Origin: Marinobacterium ramblicola
Lineage (GTDB): Bacteria; Pseudomonadota; Gammaproteobacteria; Pseudomonadales; Balneatricaceae
Assembly: GCF_019084545.1 (NCBI RefSeq)
Contig: NZ_JAHREP010000037.1
Location: forward strand, 1-38,126
Direction: 5' to 3'
Length of the DNA: 38,126 nucleotides
In this document: positions 1 through 6,340 of the stretch, piece by piece
Layout: each line of letters begins with the position of its first letter
Position numbering within the stretch: the stretch's first letter is position 1
The notes under the pieces: model-generated
Databases searched by the model: none
What the model saw: only the letters and a program-made list of their open reading frames with translations
What the model was told of the DNA's origin: nothing
Translations under genes and position numbers: made by a program

Positions 1-7
1 ACCCACT

Positions 8-90
8 GGGTAACATCAGCCAATTTCCGAATATTAAAATTCATCCCAAGACTTCGGATTTATCTCGGCACGAGCTGCGCTTTGTTAGCA
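8..90 (-). repeat. attC site of the DUF3892-like cassette (left end uncertain)
   Basis: The core site GTTAGCA at 84-90 exactly complements the 5' junction of the same cassette (TGCTAAC at 424-430), so this end is solid. The far end is probably GGGTAAC at 8-14, which fits the consensus less well. An internal inverted repeat TCCGAA/TTCGGA lies between them, as expected for a folded attC. The next cassette would start at the window edge. Confidence 0.6.
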
Positions 91-103
91 CAAGCCCCTC
101 AAG

Positions 104-313
104 CTACTTATTTACATTGTTTGAATCTGTAGAGTCAGGATTGGAACGGACATAATCTTCACCATTGATATTCACTACATGGTGATTAGGATGCCTCCCT
201 TCCTCTACTTCCCGCACTAACTGATCACGCTCTACAACACCACGCCCCGCAATGGTATAGGAGTCGTTCTCACCATTTTCCCCATCGTGATTTCCGCGAA
301 TATTCTTAGCCAT
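104..313 (-). CDS. DUF3892-like small cassette protein (69 aa)
   Basis: This small acidic protein begins MAKNIRG and ends with a YVRSNPDSTDSNN segment. That segment resembles the C-terminal (L/Y)(I/V)R(T/S)(D/N)PD-T--DN motif of DUF3892 proteins, whose function is unknown. The start at 313 was chosen over one 30 nt upstream because a GAGG ribosome binding site sits just before it. It is the only gene of its cassette, which runs from the 424-430 junction to the attC ending at 84-90. It has no signal peptide or membrane segment. The family call rests on the tail motif only. Confidence 0.65.
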   Translation of the reverse strand: MAKNIRGNHDGENGENDSYTIAGRGVVERDQLVREVEEGRHPNHHVVNINGEDYVRSNPDSTDSNNVNK

Positions 314-423
314 AGTGAACCTCGCTTCATTAACGTGACACAATTATCACCATAGCTATATTGTGGTTACTGCCTATATTTCAAGCTCTACATGGTGATT
401 TTTTAACCACTATTTCATTCCGG

Positions 424-495
424 TGCTAACGCTTGCAGTTGCGGCGTGGAAGGAGCGTAGCGTAGTCCACGTCCGACAACCTGCATTTGTTAGCT
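424..495 (-). repeat. attC site of the 113-aa protein cassette
   Basis: The ends are TGCTAAC (424-430) and GTTAGCT (489-495), 72 bp in all. The interior contains imperfect inverted repeats, with GCGTGGA pairing to TCCACGT. The 489-495 core differs at one outer base from the complement of its cassette's 5' junction (GGCTAAC at 891-897). All other readable cassettes match exactly. Confidence 0.8.
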
Positions 496-500
496 ATATC

Positions 501-842
501 TTATTTTTTACTCTTGATGTAATCTATAGCCGCATCCGTCAGTGCCGTCCCTGCGGCAATAAAAACCGCTTTAACAAAGCATTTTGCTTCTTCGCTACCA
601 AAAAGAGGTTCCTTTTCCGAAAAAGAGGCCGCCAGTTCCGGTAGTGCATTAGCCATTTCAGATAACGTATCAGACGATGCCCATAGGTTCCCTTTAGGAT
701 CTAGAAGCCGATATGGCTTTAACATGCCTGTTACCTCAAGTGTCTTATTGTGTTGAATACGCCACCCTTTTTCACTAACACATTCATCCCAAAAGACACC
801 GGCATCTACAGTTCCAGTTCCGTATAACCTACGAATTCCCAT
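501..842 (-). CDS. Hypothetical cassette protein (113 aa)
   Basis: I do not recognise the family. The protein starts MGIRRLYGTGT with AGAGGA 8 nt upstream, and its stop lies 5 bp before the attC. The N-terminal half is rich in aromatic and charged residues. Near the C terminus there is a short Ala-rich stretch (KAVFIAAGTALTDAA), which could be one helix, and the end is lysine-rich. It has no signal peptide or clear transmembrane segment. It is the only gene in its cassette. Confidence 0.7.
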   Translation of the reverse strand: MGIRRLYGTGTVDAGVFWDECVSEKGWRIQHNKTLEVTGMLKPYRLLDPKGNLWASSDTLSEMANALPELAASFSEKEPLFGSEEAKCFVKAVFIAAGTALTDAAIDYIKSKK

Positions 843-890
843 ATCATAATTCCTCTACACTCTATAAAAATCTAGGCACTCAAGATACGC

Positions 891-976
891 GGCTAACGCT
901 GCGTTAAAGGGCCGAAATAGCGAAGCTATTGAGGTCCCAGTGAGCAAAGCGAACGTTTTTGAACGCCTTGTTGGGC
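891..976 (-). repeat. attC site of the ATPase-TIR cassette
   Basis: The ends are GGCTAAC (891-897) and GTTGGGC (970-976), 86 bp. The interior has matching inner arms GCGTT/AACGC and a stem AATAGC/GCTATT around a short loop. The 970-976 core is the exact complement of the cassette's 5' junction GCCCAAC (2647-2653). Its sequence is closely related to the attC at 5091-5180. Confidence 0.92.
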
Positions 977-1030
977 GGCAAATGGCACTGGGTATCTTTC
1001 TCTATAGCGCACCGCTCACGGTACGCATAG

Positions 1031-2500
1031 CTACGCGACACCCAGTCTATCAACCAATTTATAGACAATTTCATCTGTCACTTCATTTGCGTTGAGTTCA
1101 GCTTCCCGGTCATATCGGTACATTATTCCAATGATATCACTGGGAATGCCTACAAATTTCGTGTCGTCGAGGAATATTGGTATAACTTCCTTGTCCTGAA
1201 CCCTTGGGATAAAACATTCTCTCTCAAAAGTGGGCCAGATCTTATCCCGGTAAAAAGAATCTAAAAGACATACTACCAATCTGGAATCACGGCCAAATAT
1301 TTTTTCAAACTGGCTTGACCACGCCCCACCCAAAAAATTGGATTCAAAATTTTCGTCAAAAAATACGTTTGAATCAAAAACACCCAGCTGGTTGGATATT
1401 TCGCGGGCCAAGCACCTGTTTTCCCCAGCGAAAGAAATGGCGATATCATACTCATAGTCTCGAGACTCTTCCCTGAAGCCGCAGCTTTTTCTCAATGCAT
1501 CCCAGTTAAGATGCTTTAAATAAAAGAAGAGCGCAGGGTCTTCGATTGCGAAGTTCTTCGATTCTGGGTTGTAGTAAAAATGCCTCCCACTCAAAGGCTT
1601 ATCGCGAAGCAAAACCGCAAGCCGATATTCTTTAATATTATTTATGCTGCCGCGTACATCTTCATTCGCATTTGCCAACTCGTTCAAATCGACGATCGAG
1701 CCATCCTGTTCGCTGATCTTTTTCAGTAGCTTATAGTACGGATCATTGTTAGGGCGAAAGCGTACACCACGGCAAAACTCTTTCACCGCAGGATCATATG
1801 CAGAGCTCAGCTTCTCAACGACTCGCGCACGCAAATCATTCAATTCGAAGCTAAGCGACAGATGATCACTCTGGCTTTCCATGACGTCATTCATCATGCA
1901 AACCATCTGGCATAGCTGCTGTGTCAACCAATAGTCTCCTTGGGACTCTTCATAAATTTGAAGCCAATTATTAATGGTTATGTTTAGACGAACACATCCC
2001 TCTGAGATCAGAGATTCTATATTTTGTTGACTGCCTGCCTGAATTCTATGGGTTCCCACGCGCTTTGCTATATCCGGCACCAACTGAATAAGCTCAGACC
2101 CCACACGATTGATTCCAATGATGATCAGCTTTACTTTTTCAGGTTCATCTGACTCAGCTGAATGCTTTGCTATGTCGCCCAGTGCTGTTTGGGTTTCATC
2201 AGAGAGGCGATGGAAATCATCCACCACAAACCTACCCTTACGCCGCCCCCTTGCGACTTCCTCAATAGCGTGTAAATCCGTCGGGGATCGTGCAGTTAAA
2301 TATTCCGCCGTCGCATCGCCTAATTGCTCCAGAATCTTTCTGATGCATGTAGTTTTACCCGTACCGGATTGTCCTTCTATGATCACCGGCTTACCGGGGT
2401 GTCGCACATCCAGCAAAATGTTGTTGTAGTTGGGTGGCTTCACGAATGTGAACCGCGGCATCCCTTCTGTAACAAATATTTCCTCAAGCAACAGGCTCAT
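1031..2500 (-). CDS. ATPase-TIR domain protein, candidate anti-phage defence effector (489 aa)
   Basis: The N-terminal half is a P-loop ATPase. The Walker A motif GQSGTGKT is at residues 43-50, and a Walker B-like VVDDFH segment has acidic residues at 94-95. The C-terminal part (about 351-489) is a TIR domain. It opens with YDIAISFAGE, contains a W-x-x-x-E motif (WPTFE, Glu about 426) where NAD-cleaving TIR domains carry their catalytic glutamate, and follows the usual strand pattern. Bacterial TIR domains joined to sensor ATPases generally deplete NAD or make a signal nucleotide upon phage infection. That function is inferred here. The start is fixed by AGGAGG 7 nt upstream. It is the sole gene of its cassette, with a 146-bp untranslated leader that could hold its own promoter. 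It has no membrane segment and is probably cytoplasmic. Confidence 0.88.
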   Translation of the reverse strand: MSLLLEEIFVTEGMPRFTFVKPPNYNNILLDVRHPGKPVIIEGQSGTGKTTCIRKILEQLGDATAEYLTARSPTDLHAIEEVARGRRKGRFVVDDFHRLSDETQTALGDIAKHSAESDEPEKVKLIIIGINRVGSELIQLVPDIAKRVGTHRIQAGSQQNIESLISEGCVRLNITINNWLQIYEESQGDYWLTQQLCQMVCMMNDVMESQSDHLSLSFELNDLRARVVEKLSSAYDPAVKEFCRGVRFRPNNDPYYKLLKKISEQDGSIVDLNELANANEDVRGSINNIKEYRLAVLLRDKPLSGRHFYYNPESKNFAIEDPALFFYLKHLNWDALRKSCGFREESRDYEYDIAISFAGENRCLAREISNQLGVFDSNVFFDENFESNFLGGAWSSQFEKIFGRDSRLVVCLLDSFYRDKIWPTFERECFIPRVQDKEVIPIFLDDTKFVGIPSDIIGIMYRYDREAELNANEVTDEIVYKLVDRLGVA

Positions 2501-2646
2501 TTCATTGCCTCCTTATTGCTGCAGACCACTTGGCGTTCTGTACAAGAAACTTGTGCCGAACGCATAGCCAAAACCAGTTTGCATAGTATACATATCAAAG
2601 CTCGTTGCTGTAGGTGCGCAAATGACACTGCGGGAGGTCGATTGCC

Positions 2647-2715
2647 GCCCAACGCTGTCATAAATTGACGAAAGGAGCGAAGCGTATTGAGGTCAATTTC
2701 ATGGCCTTGTTAACT
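2647..2715 (-). repeat. attC site of the nuclease-fold cassette
   Basis: The ends are GCCCAAC (2647-2653) and GTTAACT (2709-2715), 69 bp, with an internal AAATTGAC/GTCAATTT stem. The stop codon of the upstream gene lies inside the AGTTAAC core. This core exactly complements the GTTAACT (minus strand) at 3467-3473 that begins the cassette. Confidence 0.9.
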
Positions 2716-3462
2716 GCTCCACTCGATACTTAAAGGCATGTGATCACTTACCTGCAACCATTGATCTGCCTTTCCTATAAAAAAATGACTCTTTTCAATC
2801 ATATCCTTTGAACAAAATACATAATCAATATGATAAGGTTTTTCTTTGTTTCTATGAAGAAAAAATGTTGGCGAGGTTTCGCAACCATGTGCCTCTTCAT
2901 TCTTACTATGGTAAACGCTGCAGACGCCCATTTCCTCTAGTTCTTCGACAACCCCTGAGTGACTCCACCATCTATCTGATTTATCCCATATTGCATTACT
3001 ATTAAAATCGCCCACTATCAAAGTATTCAACCCTGAAAGGTTATCTCTATGAATTTGTAAATACTTCCAGAATTGCCCCATATAGCCAAAGGCCTCGTTA
3101 TCGCTACCCTTTGTCCATACAGATAGAACGGTAAATAGGTCGTTTATTTTAAAAGGGAGGAATAATTTTAATTCAGTTGTTGACCAACTCAAAGAGGATG
3201 ACTTGCTTTTAAGTCCTTGAATTGAAAAGCTACCATTCCACTGCAACAACTCGACTTCATTATTAAACCGAGGAAATACACCGATACCTTTATTTTTCGA
3301 CGTTCCAACCCATAAGTAATTACCTGCCCAATCCTGATACTGTTTTGTAGACAGAGCAGGATCTTCGCACTCTTGCACGATAAGTACATCAGCGTTCAAA
3401 GAATCGGCTTCAGCCGTCTTTTTCCTTAATCCGCCGTTACAGTTCCATGTGACAATTTTCAT
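2710..3462 (-). CDS. Endonuclease/exonuclease/phosphatase-fold protein (250 aa)
   Basis: This is a single-domain EEP-superfamily protein, a Mg-dependent phosphodiesterase fold that includes DNase I, exonuclease III and AP endonucleases. Visible active-site motifs, in order, are WNCN (Asn7), QE (Glu31), GDFNSN (Asp152, Asn154), HIDYVF (Asp213) and the terminal SDHMPL (Asp240-His241). All are at family-typical spacing, so the enzyme looks intact. The substrate cannot be read from sequence and could be DNA, RNA or a phospho-lipid/nucleotide. It has no signal peptide. Only 18 bp separate it from the upstream DUF2971-type gene, because the attC that should lie between them is collapsed. The two genes are now one mobile unit and probably one transcript. 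Confidence 0.88.
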   Translation of the reverse strand: MKIVTWNCNGGLRKKTAEADSLNADVLIVQECEDPALSTKQYQDWAGNYLWVGTSKNKGIGVFPRFNNEVELLQWNGSFSIQGLKSKSSSLSWSTTELKLFLPFKINDLFTVLSVWTKGSDNEAFGYMGQFWKYLQIHRDNLSGLNTLIVGDFNSNAIWDKSDRWWSHSGVVEELEEMGVCSVYHSKNEEAHGCETSPTFFLHRNKEKPYHIDYVFCSKDMIEKSHFFIGKADQWLQVSDHMPLSIEWSS

Positions 3463-3466
3463 AGCC

Positions 3467-3486
3467 AGTTAACAGCCCAATTAACT
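3467..3486 (-). repeat. Collapsed attC remnant between two cassette genes
   Basis: On the minus strand the junction reads AGTTAATTGGGCTGTTAACT. The first six bases are the core that should end the DUF2971-type cassette, matching its 5' junction at 4713-4719. The last seven (GTTAACT) are the core that starts the nuclease cassette, matching its own attC at 2709-2715. Only 7 bp remain where 55-75 bp of stem-forming sequence is expected, so the site should no longer fold into a recombinable hairpin. Confidence 0.75.
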
Positions 3487-4659
3487 TCCTTTACTAATTT
3501 CAATGCACAGGTCCATCAACATATTTTTTTTCTTATCTTCAAGTGCGTCATATTCATCTATAGGTATGACTTCCCCAAAACAAATGTCATTTAAGACTCC
3601 AAAAGGCTCGATTTTCATTTTATAATCTTTATGAGAATCAACCGCTTGCAAGAAAACAAAGTCATTCTTTGATTTCCCTGTCTGGTTTAAATGATAACAA
3701 GCCATCACAATTTTTCTTTTGTCAGAATCAGAAGTGCTTGAGCCAAAAATAACTCCCCTGATATGTTTACGGCTTACTTCTAAACACCTTAACGCAGAAG
3801 GCAGTCTCTCAAAAGTTGGAAATAGCAATCGCACTTCATTTTCATACTTCCAGTCAGTGTATTTTACTAGACCTACAAGATCTTCTTGAATTTTTCGTAT
3901 TTCGCCATAAAAAGACTCTGGTACATCATAGTGCGCTTCCATTTCACTATATCTAAACTTATGAATCAACTGATAAAACCCATTGATCTTACAGGGTATT
4001 TTTGAATATTTTACCTTTTTTAAGGGTAAAATCTCATTGTTATATCGGCCTATTTCTGTTATTCCTGATTTCTTCCTATACCCAGACAAGTTGTTTAACG
4101 TTGATTTAACTTCTACATTACCTTTTTCACTTTCATAAATAACTAAAAAACCACTCTCCGCATTAGCATAGTGCCCCCACATCGTTGGGTTAACTGCATT
4201 CAAAGAAAAGGAAGCTATATATTTTTGTTCTCGTAAATCGTCCTTAAGAATTGAGGCGAAAAGTTCTGGTATAAATTTTAATATTTCTTTTTCATGCTGA
4301 ACGTCTAATTCTGTAGCACATGCTTTTATAATCGACTTTGGCAGAGCATCTAGCAAAAATTCAAAATCATAATTTTTTCTTTTGTCATTTTTAACTAAAA
4401 TTTCATAAATCAAAGAAGCTAACGAAAAAAACTTCTTAGTTTCTTCTATGCTACTACTATAAATGCCATAGTTAACAACCAATTCAACCAATATATAGTC
4501 TATAAACCTTATCCAAACGTCTTTTGTTCCATTGAATACATATTGAGCTCTGCACTCATGCTTATCATTAAGCTCAATCGCCGAAGCAAAATAGACCTCA
4601 CCACGCTTTAGCATCATCAATGATAGCGGGCTTACTTGATTATATTTATAAAAAAACAT
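3481..4659 (-). CDS. DUF2971-type cassette protein (392 aa)
   Basis: The protein begins MFFYKYNQ and continues with YFASAIELND, which matches the DUF2971 opening (YKY...-LYFS-P--FNDP). Further hallmarks are a central ASFSLN...MWGHYANAESGF segment (about residues 149-170) and a KYENEVRLLFP segment. DUF2971 has no settled biochemical activity. Members occur in defence-associated neighbourhoods, so a defence role is only an inference. The gene is strongly AT-rich compared with the chromosome. Its TAA stop is embedded in the residual core site (3481-3486). It is probably co-transcribed with the downstream nuclease-fold gene. Confidence 0.78.
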   Translation of the reverse strand: MFFYKYNQVSPLSLMMLKRGEVYFASAIELNDKHECRAQYVFNGTKDVWIRFIDYILVELVVNYGIYSSSIEETKKFFSLASLIYEILVKNDKRKNYDFEFLLDALPKSIIKACATELDVQHEKEILKFIPELFASILKDDLREQKYIASFSLNAVNPTMWGHYANAESGFLVIYESEKGNVEVKSTLNNLSGYRKKSGITEIGRYNNEILPLKKVKYSKIPCKINGFYQLIHKFRYSEMEAHYDVPESFYGEIRKIQEDLVGLVKYTDWKYENEVRLLFPTFERLPSALRCLEVSRKHIRGVIFGSSTSDSDKRKIVMACYHLNQTGKSKNDFVFLQAVDSHKDYKMKIEPFGVLNDICFGEVIPIDEYDALEDKKKNMLMDLCIEISKGS

Positions 4660-4712
4660 ACTAGCCTATTCGCTTTTAAGCCTACTGTATTTAAGAATTA
4701 TCTATTACTACT

Positions 4713-4802
4713 AGTTAACGCTGCGCACAGGGGCCGACAAATAAGCGCAGCGTTTTGGCGGTCCCAGCGACCAACGGGAGCGACTGCTGCGGTTTGTTAT
4801 AA
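4713..4802 (-). repeat. attC site of the Cys-rich protein cassette
   Basis: The ends are AGTTAAC (4713-4719) and GTTATAA (4796-4802), 90 bp. Inner arms include GCTGCGC with the CTGCTGCGG region near the right end, and a GCGCAGCGTTTTGGCGGTCC segment related to the 5091-5180 site. The 4796-4802 core is the exact complement of this cassette's 5' junction (TTATAAC, 5091-5097). Confidence 0.9.
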
Positions 4803-4805
4803 GTA

Positions 4806-5072
4806 TTACTCAGCCACATACTCAAAAACACGTTTATTACTATCGAATGCAACAACGGGCTTTTTACCTTGATTCGCTATCTTTTTTATTTCCTGAAGTA
4901 CAATTTCTCTTTTTAATGGATGAGTAGCGACTTCATCTTTTGCATTAGTTGAAATTTGGTACTGAGGGCATTCCGCGCTACAAAGCACATCTAGGTATTG
5001 ACCATGCTCATGTGGAACGTCTTCAATATGTGCTTCGCGCAAGCATAAAAAGCAATTTCCATTATTTTTCAT
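4806..5072 (-). CDS. Small Cys-rich cassette protein (88 aa)
   Basis: The function is unknown. The N-terminal third has CFLC (C-x2-C) followed about 20 residues later by a C-x4-C pair (LCSAECPQY), which suggests a small zinc-binding knuckle. The rest is a charged helix and a short strand-rich tail (KKPVVAFDSNKRVFEYV). Its ATG overlaps the TGA of the upstream readthrough ORF (ATGA, 5069-5072), so its translation is probably coupled to that ORF. It also has its own GGAG. It is the only structured gene of its cassette. Confidence 0.75.
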   Translation of the reverse strand: MKNNGNCFLCLREAHIEDVPHEHGQYLDVLCSAECPQYQISTNAKDEVATHPLKREIVLQEIKKIANQGKKPVVAFDSNKRVFEYVAE

Positions 5073-5236
5073 GACTCCATCTCCATTGACTTATAACGCC
5101 GCGTTAAAGGGCCGGAAAAACGCGCAGCGTTTTGGAGGTCCCAGAGAGCGCAGCGAACGTTTTTGAACGCTTTGTTATGAAAACCTCTTCCGGCACAAGG
5201 CTTATATAGAAAGGATAAGAACTGACAACGCTTCAT
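5069..5236 (-). CDS. Short ORF translated through attC, coupled to next cassette (55 aa)
   Basis: A near-perfect ribosome binding site (AAGGAGG, 7 nt spacing) precedes the ATG at 5236. The frame stays open through the entire attC at 5091-5180 and ends at a TGA overlapping the start codon of the next cassette gene (ATGA). The last roughly 35 residues are encoded by attC sequence and cannot be a conserved protein domain. The peptide itself is therefore probably unimportant. Its likely role is to bring ribosomes across the attC hairpin to the downstream gene, as proposed for short ORFs in some integron attI sites. The start and overlap are seen directly. The role is inferred. Confidence 0.6.
   Translation of the reverse strand: MKRCQFLSFLYKPCAGRGFHNKAFKNVRCALWDLQNAARFSGPLTRRYKSMEMES
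5091..5180 (-). repeat. attC site of the gene-poor cassette
   Basis: The ends are TTATAAC (5091-5097) and GTTATGA (5174-5180), 90 bp. Inner arms GCGTT.../AACGC and a central ACGCGCAGCGT stem are present. It is very similar to the attC at 891-976. The 5174-5180 core exactly complements the 5' junction TCATAAC at 5497-5503. Confidence 0.92.
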
Positions 5237-5496
5237 ATTTGCACCTCCTTGATCCAATCCGCCCCACACCGACAGGCACGCTACCGCCAAGCCCGACATG
5301 CCAACACACGGCACCAGGATTGGTTTGCCATTGTTGGAGACACTGATGAGAAGGAGCATAACCCCTCTTCGCCAAGCACTCCATCGCTTGCTTTACTGCC
5401 TTGCTTTCAGACTATCCCGAAAGCAGCGGCACTGACTATATAACTGCTACCGAACTTGCCCTGACCACCGTATATAGCTTTGAAGCGGGCAGGATT
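5181..5496 (-). other. Gene-poor cassette body
   Basis: This 316-bp cassette body has no recognisable structural gene. The only translation signal I see is the strong ribosome binding site at 5241-5250 serving the readthrough ORF that starts at 5236. Other short open frames here (for example 5202-5384 minus and 5249-5443 plus) lack convincing initiation signals or similarity. It may supply transcription or translation signals to the cassettes that follow. Confidence 0.55.
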
Positions 5497-5639
5497 TCAT
5501 AACGCCGCGAGCAGCGGCAGCTTACTTTGGGCGCTTTATGCGCGAAAATGGGAGCGCAGCGACCGCGCATAAAGTGCGCAAAGTAAGCTGTCCGGTGGAG
5601 GCCCGCAGGGCCGGAACGAACTGCCTCGCATTGTTATGC
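5497..5639 (-). repeat. Long attC site (143 bp) with extended stem
   Basis: The ends are TCATAAC (5497-5503) and GTTATGC (5633-5639). It is much longer than its neighbours because of a long imperfect inverted repeat. The left arm (5516-5544) and right arm (5564-5593) pair over about 27 of 29 positions around a 19-nt loop. The 5633-5639 core exactly complements the attI/first-cassette junction GCATAAC at 6004-6010. Confidence 0.9.
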
Positions 5640-5993
5640 TGACTTAGCCCACCCACGTGAATCCATGCAGTTCAGATACATTGTATTCTTCATTTCTTGA
5701 TGTTTAAAAACAAGCTCCTGTTCATTTGACTCGAATTTTCGTCTAATCGCTAGATTTGCCAGTTCACTTGGGGATTTACCCTTTGGATCATCTAATATTG
5801 GCCTTCCTGCTCCAGTTGGGCCGCCTATAGAGTTCTCAAAAATAGAATTGACAGCTGCGATGCAATCTTTTCTATCACTATCAAAATCTGTAATAGGTTT
5901 TTCCATTCCTGCTTTTGGGCGTAAGTTAAAGCTTGGATTGTATCCGGCACATCCGACCAAAATACAAGTAAAAAACAATAGATATTTTTTCAT
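5634..5993 (-). CDS. Small cassette lipoprotein (119 aa)
   Basis: The N terminus MKKYLLFFTCILVGCAGY is a lipoprotein signal with lipobox LVGC. Cleavage before Cys15 would leave a lipid-anchored periplasmic or outer-membrane protein of about 105 residues. The mature part is hydrophilic with one further Cys near the end (YLNCMDSRGW). That layout (C-DSRGW at the tail) resembles many small gammaproteobacterial lipoproteins of unknown function. As the first cassette after attI it is the best placed for expression from the integron promoter. Its TAA lies inside the attC core. Confidence 0.8.
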   Translation of the reverse strand: MKKYLLFFTCILVGCAGYNPSFNLRPKAGMEKPITDFDSDRKDCIAAVNSIFENSIGGPTGAGRPILDDPKGKSPSELANLAIRRKFESNEQELVFKHQEMKNTMYLNCMDSRGWAKSA

Positions 5994-6003
5994 TTATTAC
6001 CTT

Positions 6004-6060
6004 GCATAACATTTTAATACTGCGCATGCGCGTTTAAGCAACTAACGCAATCCTAGGCGA
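6004..6060 (-). other. attI recombination site (approximate extent)
   Basis: The junction with the first cassette is GCATAAC at 6004-6010 (GTTATGC on the minus strand), which matches that cassette's own core. A second core-like sequence ACTAAC lies at 6041-6046. The outer limit of attI cannot be read from sequence, so only the junction is certain. The 6011-6280 stretch between cassette one and the integrase promoter contains no convincing gene. Confidence 0.65.
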
Positions 6061-6264
6061 GTTCATCTAAGCAACTGAAGAGAAAGGGAAAATAGAGGTA
6101 CCACAGCCATTCTCTTCCGATGAAAACAAGCATGCGCGTTTTTCTGCCTTGCCTTGCGTGATATCCCGCAGCGGCCTTTCCATAATGTCTTGATATTGGA
6201 CCAATTTCATCAAGATCGCCAGTGGCAAACGAGCACATGTTGGCGCCAAAACGCGCACCTTGGC

Positions 6265-6293
6265 TGGACACAAGAAAATATACTGTATATAAA
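6265..6293 (+). promoter_or_regulatory. Integrase promoter
   Basis: A TGGACA -35 element (6265-6270) and a TATAAA -10 element (6288-6293) are separated by 17 nt, about 40 bp upstream of the integrase ribosome binding site. The -10 element lies inside the LexA box. Confidence 0.65.
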
Positions 6294-6300
6294 TACAGCA
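6281..6300. promoter_or_regulatory. LexA (SOS) box controlling the integrase
   Basis: TACTGTATATAAATACAGCA is a perfect CTGT-N8-ACAG operator and differs little from the enterobacterial consensus. It covers the integrase -10 element, so LexA should repress the integrase until DNA damage. This is the established control of several class 1 and Vibrio integrases. Confidence 0.9.
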
Positions 6301-6311
6301 AACATGGACAA
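6284..6311 (-). promoter_or_regulatory. Candidate cassette promoter (Pc) overlapping the LexA box
   Basis: On the minus strand TTGTCC (6306-6311) and TATACA (6284-6289) are spaced 16 nt apart and point toward the cassettes. The match to consensus is moderate and other positions for Pc are possible. If real, LexA would also affect cassette transcription. Confidence 0.3.
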
Positions 6312-6340
6312 GTTATTTACAGCTACAGGGAGTGTACGAC

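Noticed and set aside
5202-5384. 60-codon minus-strand frame in the gene-poor cassette
   Set aside because: No initiation signal; the strong ribosome site in this cassette belongs to a different frame starting at 5236.
1-6010. CRISPR array, because of repeated similar spacers
   Set aside because: The repeats are attC sites of unequal length (69-143 bp) with genes between them.
6053-6301. Minus-strand frames of 82 and 68 codons inside the attI region
   Set aside because: No ribosome site or similarity; they overlap the LexA box and promoter.
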